Shown piece after piece: positions 17,586-26,072 of a stretch of DNA of 39,050 nt. The stretch lies in contig NZ_LPNR01000067.1 of NCBI RefSeq assembly GCF_019266065.1, positions 1 to 39,050 on the forward strand, read 5' to 3'. A model generated the notes under the pieces. That model saw only the letters and a list, made by a program, of their open reading frames with translations, was not told where the DNA came from and searched no databases. Numbering within the stretch: position 1 is the first letter of the stretch; each line of letters begins with the position of its first letter. Source of the DNA: Nocardia sp. MH4. Its GTDB lineage: Bacteria > Actinomycetota > Actinomycetes > Mycobacteriales > Mycobacteriaceae. The translations under genes were made by a program, and so were the position numbers.

Positions 17586-18389
17586 GTGGCCGAAGTGATC
17601 GACATCGACGACCCCGCCGACCCTCGCGTCGACGACTTCCGTGACCTGTCCTCCGCCGACCGCAGGCCCGACCTGCCGGGGCGCAAGGGCCTGGTGATCG
17701 CGGAGGGCGTCGTGGTCGTGCAGCGGATGCTCGACTCCCGGTTCACCCCGAGCGCGCTGCTCGGCGTCGGGAAGCGCTACGAGGCGCTGGCCGAGGACCT
17801 GGCCGATCGGAACATCCCGTACTACCGGGCCGATGCCGAGGTGATGGCCGAGGTGGTCGGCTTCCATCTCAACCGGGGCGTGCTCGCGGTGGCACCGCGG
17901 CCCGCCGAGCTGTCGGTCGAGCAGGTGCTCGACGGCGCCCGCACGGTGGCGGTGCTCGAGGGCGTCAACGATCACGAGAACCTGGGGTCGATGTTCCGCA
18001 ACGCGGCCGGGCTCGGCGCGGACGCGGTGCTCTTCGGTGACCGCTGCGCCGATCCGCTCTACCGGCGCGCGGTCCGCGTCTCGATGGGCCACGTGCTGCG
18101 GGTGCCGTTCGCGCAGCTGCCGCAGTGGCCGGGCGGGTTGGAGCTGTTGCGTGAGCGCGGCTTCCAGATCATCGCGCTGACGCCGAATCCGGCGGCGGTG
18201 AACCTGGCGACGGCGATGACGGGGGAGCGGGTCGCGCTGCTGCTCGGCGCGGAGGGACCGGGCTTGACCGAAGAAGCCATGCGCGCCACCGATATTCGCG
18301 CGAGAATTCCGATGTCGCCCGGGACCGATTCGCTCAATGTGGCGACCGCGGCGGCGATGGCCTTCTACGAGCGGGTGCGAACATCGTGA
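17586..18389 (+). CDS. SpoU/TrmH-family RNA 2'-O-methyltransferase (Rv0881-like)
   Basis: A 267-residue protein with the three SPOUT motifs: NDHENLGSMFRNAAGLGADA (motif 1), VALLLGAEGPGLTEEAM (motif 2, S-adenosylmethionine site) and IPMSPGTDSLNVATAAAMAF (motif 3, trefoil knot). An N-terminal substrate-binding domain precedes them. The likely reaction is ribose methylation of rRNA or tRNA; the exact site cannot be told. GTG at 17586 is six bases after CAGGAT. The stop overlaps the DUF2537 start in GTGA (18386-18389), so these two genes are coupled. Confidence 0.93.
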   Translation: MAEVIDIDDPADPRVDDFRDLSSADRRPDLPGRKGLVIAEGVVVVQRMLDSRFTPSALLGVGKRYEALAEDLADRNIPYYRADAEVMAEVVGFHLNRGVLAVAPRPAELSVEQVLDGARTVAVLEGVNDHENLGSMFRNAAGLGADAVLFGDRCADPLYRRAVRVSMGHVLRVPFAQLPQWPGGLELLRERGFQIIALTPNPAAVNLATAMTGERVALLLGAEGPGLTEEAMRATDIRARIPMSPGTDSLNVATAAAMAFYERVRTS

Positions 18390-18685
18390 AGCAGGAACCG
18401 GACGGTCCGTACCGCGCGCAACCGGATTCGGTGCCGTGGGCCGCGGGCGTCACGGTGGTGGTGCTGGTCGCGGCGCTCGGCGCCGTGGCGGTGTACGCGT
18501 TCGGCGCCGCGCTGGCGACGGTCCACTGGCTGCTCGCCGTGGCGGTGAACGTGGTGGCCGCGGTCGGGGTGGCGCCGACGGCGTGGCGCTGGCGGTTCAC
18601 CCCGGTCGTGCGGTGGGTGCTGGCCGGGGCGGCGCTCGGGGTGGTGCTCGGCTGGCTGACGCTGCTCGTCGACCAGCTCAGCTGA
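18386..18685 (+). CDS. DUF2537 small membrane protein (Rv0882-like)
   Basis: A 99-residue protein with three hydrophobic spans (VTVVVLVAALGAVAVYAFG, LLAVAVNVVAAVGVAP, WVLAGAALGVVLGWLTLLV). Its GTG start lies inside the stop of the methyltransferase gene (GTGA). This pairing is the same as Rv0881-Rv0882. Function is unknown. It ends six bases before the convergent DUF6928-like gene. Confidence 0.85.
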   Translation: MKQEPDGPYRAQPDSVPWAAGVTVVVLVAALGAVAVYAFGAALATVHWLLAVAVNVVAAVGVAPTAWRWRFTPVVRWVLAGAALGVVLGWLTLLVDQLS

Positions 18686-18691
18686 GCGGTC

Positions 18692-19432
18692 TCACAGCAC
18701 CCGGTCGGTCCGGTGCAGCCAGCCGAACAGGCCCCGCTTGCGCCGGGTGGCCGCGCCGGGGCTGTCCGCCTGCACCAGCGATGGTGGCTGCGGTGCCTGC
18801 CCCTTCGGGTACAGCGTGAAGCCGCAGACCGCCAGGTCGCCGGGGACCAGGCCGCCGGGCGCGGCCTGCGTGCGATAGCGGAACCCGAGCCATTCGTCGT
18901 TGGCGGCATCGGCGAAGGCAGGCGGGTCGAACGGCAGTGACTGCGGTTCGGGACGGTCGCCGGGCTGCCACGGCACCGGATGGTCACCGGCCCAGAACGG
19001 CCGCTCCCACACCATCGGCAAGCCCTCGTTCTCCAGGATGTCGACCCGGGTGGAACTGAACGAGCGCCGGAACTCGCCGCGCTCCCAGTGCGCGAACGCG
19101 CCCCAGCGCAGCGTGGCGTCGAACGAGACCAGATAGGTGTGCTCCGAGGCCAGCGGCCGCACCAGCAGATCCGGCAGCTTCGTCGGCCGCACCAGCGCCG
19201 CCTCGGCCGTGCACACGACTGTCAGCCCCGGATAGCACCCGATGTACACCTCGTTCCGATCCGGCGCGGCGCATCCGTTGAGCGTCCCGATCATGATCGG
19301 CCGAACATCGTGCTCGGCGTACAACTGCCCGGCCAAGGCGGCAGCGGCCGCCGGATCGGGCTCGGGCCGCCCACGCAGCACGGCCGCCGGATCCGGGGTG
19401 TCGACATACCAGAGCGTGGAAGCGGACAGCAC
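18692..19432 (-). CDS. DUF6928-like conserved actinobacterial protein
   Basis: A 246-residue soluble protein beginning VLSASTLWYVDTPDPAAVLR. Features include IMIGTLNGCAAPDRNEVYIG, LASEHTYLVSFDATLRWGAF and a C-terminal basic tail RRKRGLFGWLHRTD. I recognise it as the family recently named DUF6928; no function is known. I chose GTG at 19432, nine bases from GGAGG, over TTG at 19438, only three bases from it. It lies 159 bp downstream of sepH on the same strand without a clear terminator between, so co-transcription with sepH is possible. Confidence 0.8.
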   Translation of the reverse strand: MLSASTLWYVDTPDPAAVLRGRPEPDPAAAAALAGQLYAEHDVRPIMIGTLNGCAAPDRNEVYIGCYPGLTVVCTAEAALVRPTKLPDLLVRPLASEHTYLVSFDATLRWGAFAHWERGEFRRSFSSTRVDILENEGLPMVWERPFWAGDHPVPWQPGDRPEPQSLPFDPPAFADAANDEWLGFRYRTQAAPGGLVPGDLAVCGFTLYPKGQAPQPPSLVQADSPGAATRRKRGLFGWLHRTDRVL

Positions 19433-19591
19433 CGACAACCACCTCCCACCTAGACCGAATCACCAGCTCCAGCAAGAACATGGGTAACTCACCGGGAACG
19501 GGCTACCGCGACCTCACCGACGACCGCCGCTGGCCAACCCACCCCGACGCCGCACCTAGGTCCGGCCGACATCCCGGCGAGGCGGGACGAC

Positions 19592-20575
19592 TCAGTGCCC
19601 GGAGCTGCGCACGCCCAGGAGTACGTCTTCCCAGGACGGCATCGGCGCCTTGCCGCGCTTGGCCCGTGCGGGCTTGGCGGCGGGCTTCTCCGGTGCCGGC
19701 TCCGGCGCGGGCTGCTCCTTCTCCTGCTGCGCGACCGGCTGACTCGGCGGCGTCGCCGGGACCGGCGCAGCGGGTGCCGGCGCGGCCGGAATCGCCGCGG
19801 CGCCACCACCGGCGGCGACCGCGCGCTGCTCGTAGTACTCGTCCAGCGTCGGCTGGGCGGGCCGGGCCGTCGGCCGCGCGGTCGGGGCGACCTGCTCGCG
19901 CGGGCGCGGCTCGACCGGGGTCGGCGGTTCCACGACCGGCGGCGCCTTCTCCACCGGGGTGGGCAGGATGGTGGCCAGCCCACGCAGCGCGCGCCCGAAA
20001 TCGGGATCGATCAGGTCGTTGGCGGGGTCGTCGAGCGGGGAGACCGAGCCGCCGTGCGCGTCCGGCTGGTAGCGCCAGTGCGCGGCGATCTCGGAGTGAC
20101 CGTGGCGCCACTGCAATTGGGCGACCCAGAATCCCTTTTCGTCTTTCCAGGCGTCCCATTCGGCCTGTTCGATGGTGTGGCCGCGTTCGGCGAAGGCCGC
20201 GGTGACGATCTCGTGCAGCGTTTCCAGCGCGGGACCGTCCGGGCGCACCGGATGCGCTTTCTGCGCCAGTTCCGCGGCGCGGGCACGCTCCAGCAACACC
20301 GGGTAGGCGAAACGTTCGACTTTGGTGGCCGGCATCCCGGACTCCGCCGTGACCTGCTCGACGGACGCTCCGGCTCGAATACGGGCCTGGATATCGCGAG
20401 GACGCATAGACGCTTCCGTTTCGATCTCGATCTGGCCGAATCGTGCGAGGTCGCCGCGCGCCGCCGCGCGGAGCTTGTCGTCGGCGGGCAACCGGAACTT
20501 GGTGCCGGACTCGGTGTCGCTGCACACGATGTGCGTGGAGTCGGGCGTCACCCCGATCACTCGAAGTTCACGCAC
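19592..20575 (-). CDS. sepH: SepH, FtsZ-regulating cell-division protein
   Basis: A 327-residue protein of the DUF3071/SepH family (Rv0883c). Residues 1-120 hold the conserved N-terminal domain MRELRVIGVTPDSTHIVCSD with a helix-turn-helix-like segment MRPRDIQARIRAGASVEQVT. SepH binds FtsZ and promotes its assembly at the division site in Streptomyces and mycobacteria. The middle 120 residues are a Pro/Ala-rich linker. The extreme C-terminus carries the conserved motif MPSWEDVLLGVRS. GTG at 20575 has the strong ribosome-binding site GGGAGG at 20586-20581. Confidence 0.95.
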   Translation of the reverse strand: MRELRVIGVTPDSTHIVCSDTESGTKFRLPADDKLRAAARGDLARFGQIEIETEASMRPRDIQARIRAGASVEQVTAESGMPATKVERFAYPVLLERARAAELAQKAHPVRPDGPALETLHEIVTAAFAERGHTIEQAEWDAWKDEKGFWVAQLQWRHGHSEIAAHWRYQPDAHGGSVSPLDDPANDLIDPDFGRALRGLATILPTPVEKAPPVVEPPTPVEPRPREQVAPTARPTARPAQPTLDEYYEQRAVAAGGGAAAIPAAPAPAAPVPATPPSQPVAQQEKEQPAPEPAPEKPAAKPARAKRGKAPMPSWEDVLLGVRSSGH

Positions 20576-20826
20576 CGTTACCTCCCTATCGCGTCGGCTA
20601 CGACACCGCCCACTTTCCTAGACAGTAGTGCACATTACTTGCCCACGGCAGCAGACACGCACGACCGAAATCGCGCACCGAGACCCCAGGTCCCGCTAAT
20701 CTGATCGGCTCACCACACGAATCCTGGTCGTGTGCAGGCAGTTTGGTGATAGATCAACATCAAATACCGGCCCGCGGCGGTGTGACCGAATGCAAATGTT
20801 GCGAACCTGCCCGGGCCCAATGCAAA
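20576..20826. other. Intergenic region upstream of sepH
   Basis: No gene is visible here. On the minus strand TACTGT near 20630 could be a sepH -10. A perfect inverted repeat, CACACGA-N7-TCGTGTG (20714-20734), lies about 140 bases upstream of the sepH start and is a candidate operator. ATGCAAA occurs twice just before the serC terminator, near 20790 and 20820. Confidence 0.5.
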
Positions 20827-20873
20827 GGGCCGGTGCGCGATGAACCGGAAAATGGTTCACCGGGCACCGGCCC
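20827..20873 (-). terminator. serC terminator
   Basis: A long hairpin: GGGCCGGTGC (20827-20836) pairs with GCACCGGCCC (20864-20873). An inner TGAACC/GGTTCA stem lies within it, and on the minus strand it is followed by a short T run. It begins 16 bases after the serC stop. Confidence 0.85.
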
Positions 20874-20889
20874 TGATTGCGGTCTTATC

Positions 20890-22269
<1,380 letters not shown>

Positions 22270-22271
22270 CT

Positions 22272-22907
22272 ATGAGCCTCGCCGTGGCCGACTCGGGTCG
22301 GACCCTGCTCGACCGGTTTGTGTGGGCGTTCGGGAGACGGCCGGGATTGCTGGCCGAGAGCTCCCGGCGAGAACTGCTGATGAGGGGGTTACCCGCCACG
22401 GCCACCGTGCTGTCGGTGCGATCCCGGCGCGGGGAGGGCGGATACCGGTTCTCGGTGCGGGTAGAGGTGCCCGACGAGCTGGTCTACGACGCGCGGGTGC
22501 GGCAGCGGGTGCGTAGCCAGGATCTGGAATGGATGCAGCCCGGCGACGTCGTCGGCTGCCGCGTCGACCCGGGCGATCGGGAACGCGTGGTGTTGTTCGT
22601 CCCCGAGGTGCCGCGGTCGGGACGCAGCGCGGCCGCCAAGATCCTGGCCAACGGGCGCCGCGCGGAGGCGACGGTCCTGGCGGTCGCGCCGATCGCGGCC
22701 GACTACACCGGCCGCGACGATCCGGTGCTGCGCCTGGACCTGGAGTTGCGGGCCTGGGACGAGCCGTCGCCGTGGCGGGTGCGGCTGATCCAGCCGGTGC
22801 CGCTGGCCGCGGTCGGGCAGATCGAACTCGGCACCCGCCTCGACGCCGCCTTCTTCACCGTCGATCGCGGCGCCTCCGTCGCCATCGACTTCACCAGCCT
22901 GACCTGA
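22272..22907 (+). CDS. Conserved protein with two tandem beta-rich units, unknown function
   Basis: A 211-residue soluble protein. After a helical N-terminus (ADSGRTLLDRFVWAFGRRPG) come two similar units of about 75 residues. Unit 1 begins PATATVLSVRSRRGEGGYRF and ends near VDPGDRERVVLFVPEV. Unit 2 begins AEATVLAVAPIAADYTGRDD and ends VDRGASVAIDFTSL. Each reads as a small beta-barrel: VL-S/A-V start, a L-x-V/L-x-V strand, and a closing V-D-x-G/R turn. The repeats resemble barrels found in other actinobacterial hypothetical proteins, but I do not recognise a function. ATG at 22272 is six bases after TACGCT (22260-22265). Confidence 0.75.
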   Translation: MSLAVADSGRTLLDRFVWAFGRRPGLLAESSRRELLMRGLPATATVLSVRSRRGEGGYRFSVRVEVPDELVYDARVRQRVRSQDLEWMQPGDVVGCRVDPGDRERVVLFVPEVPRSGRSAAAKILANGRRAEATVLAVAPIAADYTGRDDPVLRLDLELRAWDEPSPWRVRLIQPVPLAAVGQIELGTRLDAAFFTVDRGASVAIDFTSLT

Positions 22908-22934
22908 ATGCCCGCGGCCTGGGCCAGCTGAGCG

Positions 22935-22952
22935 GCGGTCCACCCGGACCGC
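22935..22952. terminator. Candidate hairpin between convergent genes
   Basis: GCGGTCC-accc-GGACCGC is a perfect 7-bp stem in the 74-bp gap between the convergent genes ending at 22907 and 22982. GTCCACC inside it could instead pair with GGTGGAC at 22965-22971. No U-tract is present. Confidence 0.4.
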
Positions 22953-22981
22953 GTGTCGGCTACCGGTGGACGACGCCGTGA

Positions 22982-23854
22982 CTACAGGTGAACGAAGGTG
23001 AACCCGGCCGCGCGCAGGGCCGGGATCGCGACGGCCATGCCGGCTGCCGTGCCCGACTTCGGCCGGTGCATGTGGGCGAGCACGATGCCACCGGGCGCGG
23101 CCGCACTCATCGCCCGCTGTACCTGCGCGGCCGAGGCGGTGGCGCCGAAGTCGGCGTTGACGGTGAACCCGAGCGGGGTCTCGCCCAGCTCGGCGACGAT
23201 GGCGACCGCGACGTCGTCGTAGTGGGCGGTGCCCGCGCGGAAGAATCGCGGCGCCCGTCCGGTCAGCTCGAGCAGGCGTTCGTGATTGGCCCACACCTCG
23301 TGCACCGCTTCGTCCGCCGACGCCGTGCCCGCGATGTTGTAGGCGGCCCGCCCGGTCACCGACAGCGGCTTGTGCGCGACGCCGTGACTGGCCAGCTCGA
23401 ACAGCGGGTTCGCGGCGAGCCGCTGCACGCGACCGGGATCGGCGTCGATCCAGCGCTTGTTGAGGAACAGCGTCGCCGGAATCCGCTCGGCGATCAGCAG
23501 ATCCAGCAGCGCCTGGTCGACCTCGCTGTTGCCCGGCCCGCCGCACGCGTCGAAGGTGAGCGCCAGCTGCTTGCCACTCGCCGGGAATCCGGTGGTGATG
23601 CCGGGCAGATCGACACCCCACGCGTGTGGCCGAGCGCCGGCGTGCCGGGCGGCGACCGCGGCGGGTGAGACGGCGGTCGGCGCGACGACGGTCGAGATCG
23701 GCCGCGCGGTCGGCGGCGCGGCCACGGATGGCCCGGCTGCCACCTCGGGCGCGGCCGAATCACCCTGCGCGGCGGCACAGCCGGTCAGCACACCCGCCGC
23801 CAACGCGGCCCCCGCGCCGAAAAGCTCACGCCGGGAAAACCCCTCGTTCCGCAC
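22982..23854 (-). CDS. Polysaccharide deacetylase-like (NodB fold) protein, Tat signal plus lipobox
   Basis: A 290-residue exported protein. The N-terminus combines a twin-arginine motif (FSRRELFGAG, Arg8-Arg9) with a lipobox LTGC (Cys26), so it may be a Tat-exported lipoprotein. A Pro/Ala/Val-rich linker runs to residue 80. The NodB domain has LALTFDACGGPGN (Asp102), SHGVAHKP (His157, His161), FFRAGTAHYDD and GGIVLAHMHRPKSG (His261). The usual TFDDG has become TFDAC, so the second, metal-binding Asp is Ala103; related proteins with TFDACGG exist. The substrate is probably a cell-wall or surface polysaccharide. GTG at 23854 has AAGG upstream. A perfect palindrome sits about 80 bases before the start. 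Confidence 0.88.
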   Translation of the reverse strand: MRNEGFSRRELFGAGAALAAGVLTGCAAAQGDSAAPEVAAGPSVAAPPTARPISTVVAPTAVSPAAVAARHAGARPHAWGVDLPGITTGFPASGKQLALTFDACGGPGNSEVDQALLDLLIAERIPATLFLNKRWIDADPGRVQRLAANPLFELASHGVAHKPLSVTGRAAYNIAGTASADEAVHEVWANHERLLELTGRAPRFFRAGTAHYDDVAVAIVAELGETPLGFTVNADFGATASAAQVQRAMSAAAPGGIVLAHMHRPKSGTAAGMAVAIPALRAAGFTFVHL

Positions 23855-23933
23855 CGCCCACCCTTATCGATCAGGTCGGCTGAACATTACCGCCGCCGAG
23901 CGCTCCACCAGCCGGAACAGGCCGTCGACCGGC

Positions 23934-23950
23934 TGTGTTCCGCGAACACA
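23934..23950. promoter_or_regulatory. Palindromic operator candidate upstream of the deacetylase gene
   Basis: TGTGTTC-cgc-GAACACA has perfect 7-bp arms. It lies between the citA terminator and the deacetylase start codon, about 80-96 bases upstream of the latter, where a repressor or activator would bind. The arms are in the reverse orientation to the SOS box, so it is not a LexA site. Confidence 0.5.
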
Positions 23951-24000
23951 TCCTGTCGGCGCCGGATGTCGTGGAGACGAACGACCGGTAGATCGACAAC

Positions 24001-24041
24001 GACCGGGCGTCGGCGGCCGGGGTGGCCGTCGACGCCCGGTC
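24001..24041 (-). terminator. citA terminator
   Basis: GACCGGGCGTCG (24001-24012) pairs perfectly with CGACGCCCGGTC (24030-24041) around a GC-rich loop. It starts 17 bases after the citA stop on the minus strand and is followed by GTTGTC rather than a full U-tract. Confidence 0.7.
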
Positions 24042-24058
24042 GGGCGATGCGGGGTGGG

Positions 24059-25180
24059 TCAGCCGGCGATGGTGGACCAGCCGGCGACCTCTTCGGGGGT
24101 GCGGGGGCCGGGGCCGGTGTAGATGGCGGCGGGGCGAACGAGCTTGCCCAGCTGCTTCTGCTCCAGGATGTGCGCGCACCAGCCCGCGGTCCGGCCGCAG
24201 GTGAACATGGCGGGCATCATGTGCGCGGGGACCTCGGCGAAGTCCAGGATCACCGCGGCCCAGAACTCGACATTGGTCTCGATGGCCCGATCCGGGCGAC
24301 GCTCCCGCAGTTCTGCCAGCGCGGCCTGCTCCAGCGCGGCGGCGACCTCGAAGCGCGGGGCGTCGAGACGCTTGGCGGTGGCGCGCAGCACGCGGGCGCG
24401 CGGGTCCTCGGCCCGGTAGACGCGGTGGCCGAAGCCCATCAGCTTCTCTTTGCGGTCGAGGATGCCCTTGACCAGCGCGCGGGCGTCGCCGCTCTGCTCG
24501 ACGGCCTCGATCATCGGGAGCACGCGGGCGGGGGCGCCGCCGTGCAGCGGGCCGGACATGGCGCCGATCGCGCCCGACAGCGACGCCGCCACGTCGGCGC
24601 CGGTGGAGGCGATGACGCGGGCGGTGAAGGTGGAGGCGTTCATGCCGTGCTCGGCGGCCGAGACCCAGTAGGCGTCGATCGCCTCGGTGTGGCGCGGGTC
24701 CGGGTCACCCTTCCAGCGGGTCATGAACCGCTCGGTGACGGTGGTGCACTCGTCGATCTTGCGCTGCGGAACGGCGGGCTGATAGATGCCGCGGGCGGAC
24801 TGCGCCACGTAGGACAGCGCCATCACCGAGGCGCGGGCCAGGTTCTCGCGGGCGGTCTCGTCGTCGATGTCGAGCAGCGGCTCGTAGCCCCAGATCGGGG
24901 CGAGCATGGCCAGACCGGCCTGCACGTCGACGCGCACGTCACCGGTGTGCACCGGCAGCGGGAAGGGCTCGGCGGGCGGGAGGCCGCGGCCGAACTGGCC
25001 GTCGACCAGCAGGGCCCACACATCACCGAAGGTGACGCGGTTGGTGACCAGGTCCTCGATGTCGACGCCGCGATAACGTAGCGCGCCACCATCCTTGTCC
25101 GGCTCGGCGATGTCGGTGGTGAAGGCCACCACGCCTTCCAATCCGCTGACGAAATCCTGTGGTACCGAGCTGGTAGTCAT
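24059..25180 (-). CDS. citA: Citrate synthase 2
   Basis: A 373-residue citrate synthase of the short second type (Rv0889c-like). It should condense acetyl-CoA (or propionyl-CoA in methylcitrate-active members) with oxaloacetate. Catalytic His213 is in GPLHGGAPARVL and His252 in MGFGHRVYRAEDP. The third catalytic position, Asp in NVDFY of typical enzymes, is Glu305 here in TNVEFWAAVIL. ATG at 25180 has AAGGAG at 25194-25189. TATGGT about 50 bases upstream is a candidate -10. It is divergent from pdxH. A second, full-length citrate synthase (gltA) lies 2.4 kb away. Confidence 0.94.
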   Translation of the reverse strand: MTTSSVPQDFVSGLEGVVAFTTDIAEPDKDGGALRYRGVDIEDLVTNRVTFGDVWALLVDGQFGRGLPPAEPFPLPVHTGDVRVDVQAGLAMLAPIWGYEPLLDIDDETARENLARASVMALSYVAQSARGIYQPAVPQRKIDECTTVTERFMTRWKGDPDPRHTEAIDAYWVSAAEHGMNASTFTARVIASTGADVAASLSGAIGAMSGPLHGGAPARVLPMIEAVEQSGDARALVKGILDRKEKLMGFGHRVYRAEDPRARVLRATAKRLDAPRFEVAAALEQAALAELRERRPDRAIETNVEFWAAVILDFAEVPAHMMPAMFTCGRTAGWCAHILEQKQLGKLVRPAAIYTGPGPRTPEEVAGWSTIAG

Positions 25181-25308
25181 GGTGACTCTCCTTGCAGGGG
25201 CATGCCGATCTTTCTGAACCATAGCCCTGGGGATACCGGGTAGTAACGTCGCCCCTGGCCAGACCTGGACCCCTTCCCGGCCCGCGTCCCGGCGTACCGT
25301 CTGTCCTC

Positions 25309-26004
25309 ATGGTTGACCACGAACCCGCGACCGCGGCCGACCTCGCCGCCATGCGCGTCGACTACGGCGACCCGCTGTCGGTGCCGGAGGAGACCGACCT
25401 CGACGAGACCTGGGTGGCCGGCGGCTGGGAACCGTTGCTGCGCCGCTGGATCGAGCAGGCGCGCGGTCTCGGCATCGCCGAATCCAACGCGATGGTGCTG
25501 GCGACGGTGTCGCTGTCGGGCCCGGCCCCGCGCCCGGTCGCGCGCACCGTCCTGTGCAAGGGACTCGCGCCCGAGGGCGTCACCTTCTACACGAATTACG
25601 ACTCGGCCAAGGGCAACCAGCTCGCCGCCGACCCGTACGCCGCGGCGACCTTCGTCTGGCCCGCGCTGGCCCGGCAGGTCCATCTGCGCGGGATCACCGA
25701 GCGGGTGCCCGCCGAGGTGACCGAGGCCTACTGGCAGACCCGCCCGCGCGACTCGCGGCTGGGCGCGTGGGCGTCGCGGCAGTCGCGGCCCGCGGCCTCG
25801 CGCGCGGAGGTGGATCGGTCGTTGGCCGAGGCCACGGCCCGCTTCGCCGACGTCGACGACATTCCGGTCCCGCCGTTCTGGGGCGGGTACCTGCTGCGGC
25901 CCGACGAGGTGGAGTTCTGGCAGGGCAGACGGGGTCGGCTGCACAACCGGATCGTCGTGCGGATCGGCGACGCAGGCACAACCGTGGAACGTTTGCAGCC
26001 CTAA
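25309..26004 (+). CDS. pdxH: Pyridoxamine/pyridoxine 5'-phosphate oxidase
   Basis: A 231-residue FMN enzyme that oxidises pyridoxamine or pyridoxine phosphate to PLP. Signatures: [58 protein letters not shown] (FMN-binding), [31 protein letters not shown], and the C-terminal [13 protein letters not shown] that contacts substrate. Length and motifs are complete. ATG at 25309 is eight bases after TACCGT (25295-25300). It is divergent from citA, as an orthologue is near citA in some relatives. PLP it makes is used by SerC in this window, though that is no proof of shared control. Confidence 0.94.
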   Translation: MVDHEPATAADLAAMRVDYGDPLSVPEETDLDETWVAGGWEPLLRRWIEQARGLGIAESNAMVLATVSLSGPAPRPVARTVLCKGLAPEGVTFYTNYDSAKGNQLAADPYAAATFVWPALARQVHLRGITERVPAEVTEAYWQTRPRDSRLGAWASRQSRPAASRAEVDRSLAEATARFADVDDIPVPPFWGGYLLRPDEVEFWQGRRGRLHNRIVVRIGDAGTTVERLQP

Positions 26005-26072
26005 CGAGCGGTGGGGTATCTCACCGAGCGCATCCGTTCTGCGATCGCCCGGCGATGGCTAATCTGCGGCGA

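Noticed and set aside
23934..23950. LexA/SOS box
   Set aside because: SOS boxes are GAAC-N4-GTTC; here the arms are the other way round (TGTTC...GAACA).
25554..26072. Upstream extension of the MFS gene through pdxH
   Set aside because: It lies in another frame of pdxH; TAATCT directly before GTG 26073 fixes the start.
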